From Biomphalaria glabrata (lineage: Eukaryota > Mollusca > Gastropoda > Planorbidae): a DNA stretch of 64,000 bases. Each line of letters begins with the position of its first letter. The stretch's first letter is position 1. The position numbers were made by a program, and so were the translations under genes. The notes below the pieces were generated by a model. It was not told the DNA's origin. It worked only from the letters and a program-made list of their open reading frames with translations, and searched no databases. The stretch is from assembly GCF_947242115.1 (NCBI RefSeq), contig NC_074711.1:35842265-35906264 (forward strand), in the 5' to 3' direction. Positions 24,731-50,395 of the stretch are shown one piece after another.

Positions 24731-25059
24731 TAATTATCATTCATGATTCACGATTCAGATTTGCACTATATGATAGTATATGATAGTATGAGTATAATTT
24801 GTGACTAATTTTAGCAATAATTATATTAATTTATCAATTAGACAATACAATTCAATGAGTCTGTAAATGAGGTCATGACATCTTTATGATCTTATACCTT
24901 TTAAGATACATACGTTACTCAAATACGTCAATATTGAATAGCATATTTTATTATATTTATCTAGTAGTAGATCTACAAATCTTTCTATCTAGCTGCAATC
25001 TAGCAATCTATCTAATCTATCTATCTGATATCTGTCTGTCTATCTATCTGTTTATCTAT

Positions 25060-25605
25060 ACAGAATGCCTGAGAAAGCAACTAAGAATACTTGAACGCTT
25101 TCTCCAAATCTGCTTGCGCTCCATCGTAGACATACAATGTCCTTGCGAACGCCAGTAGGGAGCGACATTACAGAGGGACTTCTTATGGTCTGACAGTTAT
25201 GCTGTGCAGGGCACATATCCCGTATGGGGGATGAACGTATGCCAAAAGCAGTCTTTTTTTTTTTGGTGAGCTAAAAGGTTGTCAACGTAACAGAGATGCC
25301 CCATAGAAACACTTAATAAACCATCTTAGTCATCAACTTGCCTAAGCTGACAGAAGATAGCACCTGGTTGCATGCGGCTTCAGAACGAGACAGCTGTAGG
25401 TGACTCACAAAGGCCGTGGGATATACAGTAGAGACCAAAAGAAAAGCCGCTGCCAAGGACAGATGCAGATGGCGAAAAGAAAATGGTTATGCTTGTCCTG
25501 GATGTGGCATAATATGCAGGTCACAGCTGGGGCTGTGCGGCCATGGGAAAGACTGCATTCCTCATTAATCTTCAGACTCGAAGACAAGCCTTATTATTAT
25601 TAATT
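25060..25605 (+). mobile_element. LINE 3' end with zinc-finger-like tail
   Basis: It reads LRKQLRILERFLQICLRSIV, then RMPKAVFFGELK in shifted frames, then WRKENGYACPGCGIICRSQL with GLCGHG. It ends in CTTATTATTATTA. The layout is that of 16480-16865. Truncated and broken. Confidence 0.75.
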
Positions 25606-25830
25606 ATATTTTATATTTATATATGTATATTATATAGATTGATCTATTATAATATATCATTTATAATATAATAAACATTATGACTGTATGTAGATTCTAT
25701 TTCTTTGTATATATAGTATTTTAGTAATATAGTGATCTAGACTTTTATATTATTATAATTTATATGTAGATCTTAAATGAATAGTAATCTATATAGATCT
25801 ATATTCTAGTAAATAGTATTATTAAATGCA

Positions 25831-26834
25831 TTTTTGAGGTCCTGTAAATAAACACCTTTCCTTGTTGAGACAAGATAGGATTTCCCCTGCAATGGTAAAA
25901 CTTCATGTTGAACTTGAATTGAAAGATCTGAAACAAGAGCTCCGATGACGAGGATTGAGATTTATCGAAAAGAAGGAAGGAGAAGAAAATCTCTTGCAAC
26001 CTAACCCTGATTTAGTAAAACTAGGATCAGGACACCTGCCAATTTGAAATAGAGCTTGATGAATATGTTGTTATCAAATCAAGGCTGCCGCTGCACAAGC
26101 AGTTATAACAGAGTTGCTTGGGGTTGTAGTGCTATCTGTGACTGTGTCATTGGCAAGAGGTACAAGTGTGGCTTTCAAAATAAGAAATGTGACAATGATT
26201 GCTGCAACAATCTTAATAAGTACTGCCTAGAAAAGAAAGAGACAATTAAGATACAAGTGAAGAGATCTATAATGTCACTGAAGTCTACTGATGTGTCCAA
26301 GCCTTAGACCTCTGTCTATCTGCTTCATGGGCATACCTTCCTGATACAGCTGAAGATGACAAGAAGATACCTGCAAACTGCATAGCAGAGGAAATACCTT
26401 CAAACTGCATGGCTACCTTCCTGTAGGACTAACTCCTTTACAAGACATCCATCGAAAAGGTCGATGCTGGCATCAGTGACATCCCCATAATTGAAGACTA
26501 GGCAACTGGAGAAGGAGAAAGTGATGCCCACAAAGAAAAGTTCAGATGGTTTCAAGGGAAATATGCTCCCTGTCATCTGTCATTCCCACCAATGGCTATC
26601 CACCTGAACTGATAATCTTGCACGCTCATGAACCTGTAAAGCAAAAAATTAAAGTTAGTACAAAGGGTTGCTCTAGCTTGTGCACTGTTTGAGACTAGAC
26701 TAAGAAGGAATGTTAACATTACACAACAGTGTGCTGTCCAAGTCTAGGAGCTTAATTAAGAAGAAGTTGTGCTAATGGTGGACGTGGTTAAATATGTTTT
26801 TGTGATGTCCTGTAAATAAACAATTTTTTCGTTA
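25831..26834 (+). other. unclassified fragment with cysteine-rich peptide between short direct repeats
   Basis: The frame 26056-26307 (83 codons) holds 15 cysteines in CxC and CC pairs (for example CGFQNKKCDNDCCNN). This looks like the end of a CXC-rich protein, possibly transposon-borne. Two similar stretches of about 35 bp containing GTCCTGTAAATAAACA lie at 25831-25867 and 26797-26834. They may be element ends or duplicated polyadenylation regions. The family is not recognised. Confidence 0.4.
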
Positions 26835-26919
26835 AGTTGCCTTCCTTAGATTCATTATAATATATATATATATATAGATATAGATATTAGATCTATATAT
26901 AGATAATAAAACATAGAAT

Positions 26920-27200
26920 CATAGTGGAGACTATTCTTATTCTTCTAGCCAGCTTTTTGCTGCTGAGCTGTGAGCTCTTTTGCAGACTGTGCCAAGGAAA
27001 AATAGTGTGCTGTTTTCTTCAGTTGTTCAGCACTGCCATACAGGGTGTTGGTTATGTTGGGCTGAGGTGGATTAGGAAGGGGCATTCAAAGAGGATATGG
27101 TTAACGGTTTCATAAGGGTGGGCGCAGTGTCTTCAAAGTGGGAGTTGTGTGGAATTTATTTTGTTCAGATGGTAACTTAACAGAGGTGTGTGTCCTGTTC
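26920..27200 (-). mobile_element. I-type LINE 3' fragment
   Basis: The - strand reads RTGHTPLLSYHLNKINSTQL, then a cysteine/histidine block (CRHCAHPYETVNHILFECPF). This is the usual C-terminal end of I-clade and related LINEs carrying RNase H. Confidence 0.75.
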
Positions 27201-27204
27201 TTAG

Positions 27205-28260
27205 ACATAATCTGGAGACTGATGAATCAATATGGAATACGACAAAATTTACCAATATCATTAAACAGTTATACGATGACTCATTATCCCAAGTAATACA
27301 CGCTAAGCTGACCAACCCATTTCAAATAAAAACAGGAGTAAGACAGGGATGTATGCTTTTGCCCTTGATATTTTTGCTGGTGATTGATTGGGTCATGAGA
27401 CAGACAGTTTTAGATAATAAATGCGGCATACAATGGATACTAACACAACATTTAAAGGAACCTGGATTTTGCTGATGACATCTGCCTCCTCTCCCATACA
27501 CAACGAAATGCTCAGACCAAACTCACCAGACTCTCAGAAATAGCAAAAAAGACTGGACTTCTAATCAATAAAAAGAAAACAGAAGTTATGAGGATCAACA
27601 ACAGACAAGAGAACCCAATCATGCTACAGGGAGAGAACATCCTTGATATGAACCACTTCACCTATCTAGGAAGTAGAGTTAATAAAGACGGCGGAGCTGA
27701 TGATGATATACTAATTCAGATAAATAAAGCTAGGTTTGCCTTTTCAACTCTTCAAGCAATCTGGCACTCTAAGGCACTATCTCTACACAAGATACAAATC
27801 CATAATACAAATGTTAAGTCTGTCCTATATGGTTCAGAAACTTGGAGAGTCACTAAAACAAATATGGAAAAGCTCCAAACCTTTGTTAACAGATGCCTAT
27901 GCCGGATATTAGGAATTAGGTGGCCAGAAAAGATAACTACTGTCAATTTGTGGGAGAGAACTAGACAAAAGCCCATAGCCCAAGACATCGCAAAATGAAA
28001 ATAGAGCTGGATAGGACACACCCTGCGAAAACCAGCTACTGGTACCAATGTTGCAAGGCAGGCACTTGATTGGAACCCACAAGGAAAGAGGAAAGTGGGC
28101 AGACCCAAGCAAACTTGGACGAGGTCAGTCATCAGTGAAGCTGAGGGTACTGGAATGACATGGGAGCAGATGAAGAAAGCTGCTCAGAACTGAGTTCAGT
28201 GGAGAGGTGTGGTTGCAACCCTATGCTCCCCTGGGAGTGCACAGGATTAAAGGATGGAAG
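27205..28260 (+). mobile_element. RTE-like LINE, RT domain to 3' end
   Basis: Starts with KTGVRQGCMLLPLIFLLVID (reverse-transcriptase block), then an FADDICLL catalytic core across a frameshift. The frame 27588-27998 follows (KKDGGADDDI-like thumb, SVLYGSETWRVTK). After a stop it continues WIGHTLRKPATGTNVARQAL, DWNPQGKRK and EQMKKAAQ. The fragment at 5250-5600 is from the same family. Confidence 0.85.
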
Positions 28261-28509
28261 GTGTGTCCTGTTCTTAGTTGGAAGATTGTAGATTGCTCTA
28301 TTCGGGGGAGGAAGTTAGTACTGTCCTGTTTGTTAGGCATAGTCATTTCTTTGTACATGGCTCTGCCTGTGTTTCCTGATGCCCATTGGTTGAGTGGAGA
28401 CTATAAATGACTATATAATATTAGAGTCTAGATAGATCTGTTTTGTTTGTAAAATGTATGTAAACATGTTTCGAATGTTTCTACATCTTAGCACAAAAAA
28501 AACTCCTGC

Positions 28510-28620
28510 ACTGGACATAGGACCTTGGGGGATAACAGTAGGGAGGGTTCAAACCCGGGACCTTTGATACCACCAAATGACAGTTCAGAGCGCGTATCAC
28601 ATGACTAAGCAGCCATCTAG
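28510..28620 (-). repeat. tRNA-derived SINE
   Basis: On the - strand: a box-A-like GATGGCTGCTTAGTCATGTG, then CGCTCTGAACTGTCATTTGG, then box B CCCGGGTTTGAACCC. Other copies lie at 53865-53985 and 54545-54665. Confidence 0.65.
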
Positions 28621-28644
28621 ATTTAACTCTTCGAGTCTAGGTTT

Positions 28645-29430
28645 ATTATTACAGAAATGGGAATCAAATTGGAGCATGTCTTTCCACCCAGAAAAATGTC
28701 AGTTGTTAAGAGTAACAAAAAAACTAAAACAAATTAATTCCACTTATCTTATTCATGGCAAACCAGTAACACAGACTAAAAACGCAAAATACCTAGGTGT
28801 TATAATAAATGAAAAACTGTCATGGAATCCACATATTGATGAAACGACAAAAAAATCAAACAAAGCATTAGGATTTATTAAAAGAAATTTCTATAAATCA
28901 AATAATAACATAAAACTAAAATGTTATTTAACCTTGGTTAGGCCAATAATGCATCTTCCGTTTGGGACCCCTCAACTCAAGAAAACATTAAGAAACTGGA
29001 ACAGACACAAAATAGAGCAGTGAGATTCATAACAAACGAATATTCACATTTGACTAGAGTAACACCTTTAGTAAAATCACTAAATTTAGAAAGCCTTCAG
29101 GACAGAAGGCTCAAAAGTAAAGTAGCAATCATACATAAAACACTGAATCATAATCTTCAAATACAAAAACAAAATTTAATAAAATACTCTGAAAGACACA
29201 AAGATAAAGGCACATTCCTCGTCCCATATGCTAGGACAAATTTGTACAAATACTCCTTCTTCCCTAGTGCTATTAGAGCATGGAATGGGTTGCCTGAGCT
29301 AGCCAGGAAAACCAGTGACTTGGCAGAATTTAAGCTATTGGTTAATATGCAAGACTAAATGCATGACGCGTAGGACATAATCATCTTCTTTTTTGAAGTA
29401 ACGTCTGTATTATATAAGATAAGATAAGAT
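28645..29430 (+). mobile_element. jockey/CR1-like LINE, 3' copy
   Basis: 5'-truncated copy of the 21836-24730 family. It starts at QKWESNWSMSFHPEKC and continues TYLIHGKPVTQTKNAKYLGV. One frameshift lies near 28950; it then runs VTPLVKSLNLESLQDRRLKS to the end and finishes in ATAAG repeats at about 29415. The high identity to the 22-kb copy over the shared 780 bp implies recent activity of the family. Confidence 0.88.
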
Positions 29431-29544
29431 ATAAGTTTATAATCTAATCTAGATCTAAACTAAAAAAAAAGTAGTATATCCTATGACTATGTATACTAGA
29501 TTAACAAATCTAAATCAATCATATGCTGGTATTCATAAAATCTA

Positions 29545-29548
29545 GATT

Positions 29549-29605
<57 letters not shown>
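29545..29605. repeat. (AT)n microsatellite
   Basis: About 30 uninterrupted AT dinucleotides, about 165 bp upstream of the MMUT start codon. Confidence 0.95.
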
Positions 29606-29607
<2 letters not shown>

Positions 29608-29767
29608 GATCTTGAATTTTGGCTCCCATTAATTATGATTATAAGTTCGCTTGGCTTGACATTTATTTAGTAGATTCTGTGTAGACTGTTCTAGACTAGT
29701 AGATTTAAGACTTAAAATATTTTCCTTGATTATTTAGATACAAGATAGTAGATAGAACAGATCTAGA

Positions 29768-43917
<14,150 letters not shown>

Positions 43918-44330
43918 AAATGGGACATGAAAATATTCTTGTTTATAAACAGATGTTTTTTGCGGGTTGAGTGTTTATAATAACAATGTTATAAAAGAAT
44001 GACATTGTTCAGAAAACTTATTTTTCTATTGAGAACCTGAAGTTTGTTGAAACATTAAGGTTACGTTGTGTTGTTACATACTGATCTTGAAAAGTGTGAT
44101 GATTATTAAAAGAATTCACAAACTATTGATGAAATGTATCATCATTGGAAATGTGCATGCATCAAAAGAGTCTATATCCAAGACTTAAGAACTCTCTGCA
44201 GTGATTCCATGTTGCGACTCAAGTCATGGATGTGATGAATAGTTCATTTTTTTCTGTTAAGTGCTGCTTATGCATTTTGTTTGTAAATATATTATTTTTA
44301 AAATGTTGAAATAAAGGTATGAAAAATTTA
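43918..44330 (+). other. MMUT 3' UTR
   Basis: From the TAA stop (43915-43917) to a canonical AATAAA at 44310-44315, with cleavage expected at about 44330. Another AATAAA overlaps the stop codon (43913-43918) but would leave almost no UTR. Confidence 0.65.
44310..44315 (+). terminator. polyadenylation signal of MMUT
   Basis: Canonical AATAAA about 395 bp after the stop codon, the last good signal before the LINE scrap. Confidence 0.6.
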
Positions 44331-44829
44331 TAGACTTGTTTAAACCTTTAAGTAATGAAAAATAATTTGACAGCTAGGGTCCACATGGCGACCTTTCGCA
44401 AATATACCACATAAACATAAAAGCAGGTGGCCAAATCGAAAATTTAAATGCTTTTTTGCTGAATGAAAGATACATGACGTAAAAAAATATTTTTAAGCTT
44501 AATATGCACCCAAAAGCATACTTCCTGCTACGTACTGGAATTACATAGCTAGGTTAAAATTAACATTGGTAAGTTTCTGTATTTGACTTGGACCAAAAAT
44601 TGTGCAATTTTCATCATTTACTAATCAGAAATATCATGTAGATACCATTGCTTCTATAACTGTTGGTGGACACATAAATGGTTGATATATTTTTTTTTGT
44701 CTGGATAATATTCTGAAGAAAAGTCATGTCTCATCAAGAGTAGGCTAAAAACTAAAATGACCAATAAGGAACTTTTTTTTAAACGAGTACTATCATCATC
44801 ACCATATGTCCATGTACTTTTGTGGTAGG

Positions 44830-45260
44830 GATGTTGTGACAGTTCACCGAACCGAATCCCTCCACTTTTCCTGATCATCATATGTTCTTAGCAGGATATC
44901 AAGAGAGAGGCCAGTCCATTATTTTACGTTGTCCAGCCAGCTTTTTCTTTGGACGATGCTTTCATGTTCTATACTTTACCTTGAAGGATAACTTTTTACA
45001 GTGAGTCATTTCTTACAATATGACCAACCAACTCAGCTGCTACCCAGAATTTATCTGTAGCATTTGCTCTCAAAGGCTTGAATTGTTTCTGCCTCAGCAT
45101 TCAGTGTCCAACTTGTTTTAACTATGTAAGAGTATAGAGATCTCTAGGGAAGAATACAGTTTTAATTTGACTTGTAAGCTTGTTACTCCTCCAGATTGTC
45201 CACCATTGGCTCATGAATGCAGATGCCAAGCTTAGGCAGGCTTTTATCTCTTTATGTTTG
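44830..45260 (-). mobile_element. LINE 3' ORF fragment
   Basis: The - strand reads TSWTLNAEAE, then IQAFESKCYR, then SWLDNVK and WTGLSLDILLRTYDDQEKWR. This is the C-terminal order of RTE/jockey-like reverse-transcriptase ORFs. Broken by several stops. Confidence 0.7.
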
Positions 45261-45948
45261 ACTGTAGGTATTTAAATGAGTCAATTTTTTATGTTTGACT
45301 AGGTATTTAAATGAGTCAACTTCTAATGTTTGACCATTCAACTGTATGCAACATCTTGTACTATCTCTACTACAAAATAGTATTTTGCTTTCTTCAGCAC
45401 TTATTTCCTTGCCAACTGTAGCTGCATTAACCAGCTTTGAAGTAAGATCTTTTTACTTGGCCTGAGTACTATAAGTTAAATTAAAATTTAGCAAAAAGCA
45501 AGTATAAATCTGCTGTTCTATAAATACATCTTTCACATATATATAGAGAGAGACAAAGACACCACTGCTTATTAGGTTTCACTATTGATCTTGTATGTGC
45601 TAAAATTAGCATGTCTTTTAATGAATTTTTAAAATATGATATCAGAATTCTATCTCTAAGTAATAGATTCAACATATACATCATATGATTTTAGAATTCT
45701 TTCTCTAAGGGGTGGCCAACTTTAGGATCCATGCACCACATACAATTTTATAAGTTTCAATCCAAAGTGTGTTCATTTTTACATATTTGGTCAGAAATAC
45801 CCACATTTGTGTATAGAAGAGGAGGTGATAAAAAAAAACTTAAATATTTCTTAGTAATTTATAAACACTTTGCAGTTTTTAATTTAAAAAAAAACAAAAA
45901 ACATACAGGCAATAAGTAAATATATATATATATATATAAATATATTGT

Positions 45949-46513
45949 TACGAATGAACAGTGACAGGTAGAGGTCACTATGTGTGACCCCGGCGAGATG
46001 ACACAGCACCGAGTGTTATCTGGAATCTATGCGTATAAACAAAGACAGGATGTGACGTGCCTCACGTGTTGTTCCAGGGGACGAACAGATTTACGAAGGG
46101 GGGCATTGTGACAAATGAACAGTGACAGTATGTGTCCTCTGGAATCGACATGTATAAACAACGTCAGGATGTGATGTTTCCTCCCATGTTGTTCCAGAGG
46201 ATACTAGAAGTGTTTTTGCAATAATGGACAAACGATTAGGGACTGTATATAAACCAGAGAGTTCATGTGAAAAGGGTGAGGACAGTCATCGTTACTGTGG
46301 TCTACTGTGCGAGACAGTAGAAGAGAGTGGACTTGAGCCGTTACAGTCGATACAGTCGATGTAAGACGTATACGCTACATGTTACAGTGACGAATTGTTA
46401 TAGTTATTATTCAATAAAGTTAGATAAAACTGAAAGTTTAGTCGTCAAGTTCTTTGCTGTGTTTTTATTTGTGTGCCTACTAGTACATTTAGCCAGAAGA
46501 TTCAGAAATACGT

Positions 46514-46521
<8 letters not shown>
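45949..46521 (+). mobile_element. LTR-retrotransposon remnant, probably Ty3-like
   Basis: The ends TGTTACGAATGAACAG and AATACGTAACA form the short inverted TG...CA termini of an LTR. Inside are a TATATAAACC promoter box, a later AATAAAG-type polyadenylation signal and a purine-rich tract typical of the family. The sequence reads like LTR material, with parts of it occurring twice. No coding region remains. It is flanked by TA-rich DNA, which suggests insertion into a (TA)n tract. It is a broken fossil of moderate age; the family call is tentative. Confidence 0.65.
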
Positions 46522-46577
<56 letters not shown>

Positions 46578-46585
46578 TTATTTAT
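46518..46585. repeat. (TA)n and (TTTA)n microsatellite
   Basis: About 27 TA units followed by TTTATTTATTTATT, next to the LTR remnant. Confidence 0.9.
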
Positions 46586-46589
46586 TTAT

Positions 46590-47455
46590 GATGATTAGAG
46601 ATGAAAACAGGGACGCTTGTGATGTGATTAGTGTAGCTATAATCCTTTCGTTGAGGTTATTTGGCTAAGTTATATATATAACCCTAGCTCCAGACATTTT
46701 TTTCAATTTGCTTTCCTCAAATTTGTAATAGAGTTAATTTCATTACCTCAGTTTGTTTTTGATCATTTTCATGAATGCTCACATTAGTATCTGACAGGCC
46801 TAAGCAAAACGACACTTCCGGTAACTCTACCAGTCATTGACAGCTTAATTTACCTCTAACTTAATTTATTTAATTGATGATTGCCTTGACATGACTTTGC
46901 TTCCTCAAATATGTCTATCTTGTTTTTCCTTAGAGTGACTTACCGCCAATAAAGTCTTTAAAAATGTTGAAATTATCACCATTTTTTTCTATTAAAGAAA
47001 AGCTTAACCAAAGTTAACGAAAAGAAAGAATATTCATAACACTTAACTGATCTTTGATTTTTGGTCTGATTAGTTTTATAAACATATCTGTCCACTTGGG
47101 TGTCTTAATAGCTAGTAAATTAAATTCCTGTGAAACTTTTTATTTTTTTCTAAAAATTGGTTATTATCACTTTTGAGAACAGGCATGCTTTTTATTGATT
47201 CTTTTCTTGGGGTGAAATAGGCCACTTTGAATTGTGCAATGCGTCACCCGTGCTCTAAGTTATAGGGTCAACATTTACTTCATATGATTTTAGAATTCTC
47301 TTATAGGATTAACATATACTTAGTATATGATAATCAAAAAATACAATCTTTAAAGTGGCCTCAAAGCTGGATACTACACAGAGCTTCCACTTTTTAAATC
47401 CAGCCTTGTTAATGAATTTAAAAAAATTACATTTCTGAAGATAGTATGCAACAAA
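46590..47455. other. intergenic stretch between the two convergent genes
   Basis: AT-rich, no coding or transposon signal. It separates the MMUT side from the probable 3' UTR of the TIR-TIR-SLOG gene. Confidence 0.5.
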
Positions 47456-48947
47456 TACAAGAGTTACCATTTATAATCTTTATTCAAATAAAACATGCAT
47501 TTAAAAAGGTGAAACAGCATTCTCTTGCAGGAGTTCTATGACAACAAAATTGTAAAGAACAAATAAGAAAAAAACTTTTGTTAAAATGTCCAAGTATTTT
47601 AAGCATACACAAATACAAGAAGCTTAAACTCTCTTGTAAAAACATAAATGTCTGTCTAGAGAGCTAAAAAAAAAATATTTTTTTTCTAGAACACAAAATA
47701 AATGGGAGGAAGGGGGGGGGGGTCAATGTGAAAACAAGAAAAAGATGTAATCCTGTTCTGAACTAATTAAAATTGTGACACAGTGGGTGTAGAAATCACA
47801 TTTTAAAAAAAGTCTAGAAAACATTAAAAAAAGATACTTGGATTAAAATCAAGATTTAACTCAAAATAAAACGGAGCATTATTGTTCTGTGGAACATAGA
47901 GATCTACTTGTCAGCTGTTTTGGAGTTCAATCTAGTTCAAAGAAAGAAATGCTTTGTTTTGCTTGGTTTAACCCAGAAAGACTTGTAACAAAGCTATTTC
48001 TCACAGCTTTGAATATTTTCATTTGCTTTTAAACCAAAAACTCCTGCTATTTGCTATTTACAATTTGAAATTACCTGACATAATTGTATGGAGTTATTAA
48101 AAAGTATTTCATTGATTGGTTGACTTAAGGTTATGCTGCCCATCAATATATGAAAACAAAGTAACTTATGTTTAGATTTTCTCCCACCCCCTGCCCAACC
48201 ATCCCCTTCCCTGCTGGAGCAGATGTATTCTATTTACAATAATGTGGGTCTACAACAGTTTCATAAGGAAATAAAATCAACCTGTACAATAAAAAGTAGG
48301 GGGAACTACTCTCATTTCAGAGAGGCTGTCTCACACAATTTTACTAAGAAGAAATAAATACTTGCACACCCCACCAGGAGCACAGAGGGAAAAGCAAAAA
48401 TTCTAAAAGGTCTTGATTTAGTGGTGAAGAGAAATACATAACTTTCTTTTTCATTCAGTCTTTGCATTGGTTCCAAAGGAAGATAATGACTTTAAAAGCT
48501 GTTTTTGAATCAATGTTTTGAGCTTTGCCCTCCTGAACAAGTTGGGGTGCATGTTATTAGATAATCATTCACTATCTACTCCAGGCAGTCTTTTCAAAGT
48601 TCTTATGGACTTAATATGCTTATTACAGCAAGGCACAAAACTACTTTATAAAGTTAAAAACATGTGTCTACCAGACTTGACCAACAACATACATAAACAA
48701 ATAAAATCATTATCTTTCTTCATATGGTCACAATGTCAAGGCAATGCCTTTGTTTATTTGCAGCACAAATAAAATCTTTATTCGATTCACTAATAAGTAT
48801 ATTTCTATAATACAAGTTGCCTACTTCTGTAGTGAAGAAAAACATAGTCGGCAAAAAAAAAATGCCAATGGATCACAATTAGACTTAGCAATGCTGAATT
48901 CTGGGAAGACCACATTTTTTTTTTAAATTTTACATTTCACAAAGTGT

Positions 48948-49187
48948 ATCACCACTGGACAGCCCTCCAGATACATCAGACCACTGGACAGCACTCCAGA
49001 TACATCAGACCACTGGACAGCACTCCAGATACATCAGACCACTGGACAGCCCTCCAGATACATCAGACCACTGGACAGCCCTCCAGATACATCAGACCAC
49101 TGGACAGCACTCCAGATACATCAGACCACTGGACAGCACTCCAGATACATCAGACCACTGGACAGCCCTCCAGATACATCAGACCTA
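48948..49187. repeat. 29-bp minisatellite
   Basis: About eight units of CACTGGACAGCACTCCAGAT plus ACATCAGAC, with a CCCTCC/CACTCC variant. The 86-codon frame over it is only the repeat. Confidence 0.95.
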
Positions 49188-50299
49188 ATTTGTTCAAAGT
49201 CTGAGTAGTAACTGTGCACCATGTAGCTGGTTCAGTTGTTGCTTTGTTCTGAAGTTTCAAATGAAATTTAAACATCCTGAAGACATAATCAGATTGTCAA
49301 GGGAAAAAAACCAAACCAACAGATAAATACTTAGTTGTGAGTAACAAGTCAAGCAACTGGTTGTAAATACATAATACACATTTCATGAAGATTTCAATAC
49401 ATCTGATCCAAATACATTTCCAGTGATTGATTGTTTCAATGGAATGTATCTTCACTTCCAATGGCTGCTGGAGGGGTTACGACATATGTTTCCCTTATGA
49501 GAGATTTCAATATGAACTGGGGCACTTAGTGAATGGCATTTGTGAGTCTGGAAATATTCAAAAAGAAACAATGACTTGGGTGTTGAATTCACTCCTGTTA
49601 GCAGAGAGATAATAGAATGTAATACTTAGCATAACATACAATCAACATGAGGGTCTGTGGTAGCATGATATACTGCAATGGACACAATAGTAGCACCAGA
49701 TAACTCTTGGTGGGTAGCACAGAATCAGGTGATATAAAAGTCTTAGGGATGAAAATTAAGAAATTATAATAATACAAAATAAAGCTCTGTAACAGAATTC
49801 CTGTGATTGTCACATTGTAAAATTAAAATAATCGTGGTTTGAAAAAAAAATAAAAAAAATACAAGCCTGTTAAAAAAAATAATTATGCTTTATGCTCTGC
49901 TCACAACCCCCATTATCTCCCCTTCTTCTAGTGTTAATGGGAATGTTGCCACTTTGTCAGCGCTGTAGACTTATTTGAAAACACATTAGCACCTCAGGTG
50001 GTGTGTGGGGACATTGACCAACATTACAATACTCAATGTTAGCCTGACCTTTGGTAAATCATGAACAGCTCGAGTTAAAAAGAAAAGCAAGAATGGCCCA
50101 TGAATAAAAGACTACCCATACTTACACTTTCCTTGGTGGAGCTGGCACTATAGACTGATAGACTTAGAACAACAAGAAGGTCCTATTATTAAACCATCTG
50201 TAAATCTTTCAGCATGTATGTATAAAGAAAGCTTCACTCAGTGACACTGTCAATAAAGTCAACACTCAAAGACGTGCTGCATGTCAAGAGTGCAGAAAA

Positions 50300-50395
50300 A
50301 TGAGTGTCTGAGTGAGTGTGTGCCAGAGTGAGTATGTCAGAGTGAGTATGTTAGAGTGAGTATGTCTGAGTAATGGTGTGTCAGAGTGATCTTCA
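50300..50395. repeat. ~15-bp tandem repeat
   Basis: About six units of the form CAGAGTGAGTATGT. Confidence 0.75.

Noticed and set aside
48944-49204. 86-codon frame with a repeated HWTALQIHQTTGQ-like peptide
   Set aside because: The 29-bp unit is not a multiple of three and the frame follows the minisatellite exactly; there is no start or splice context.
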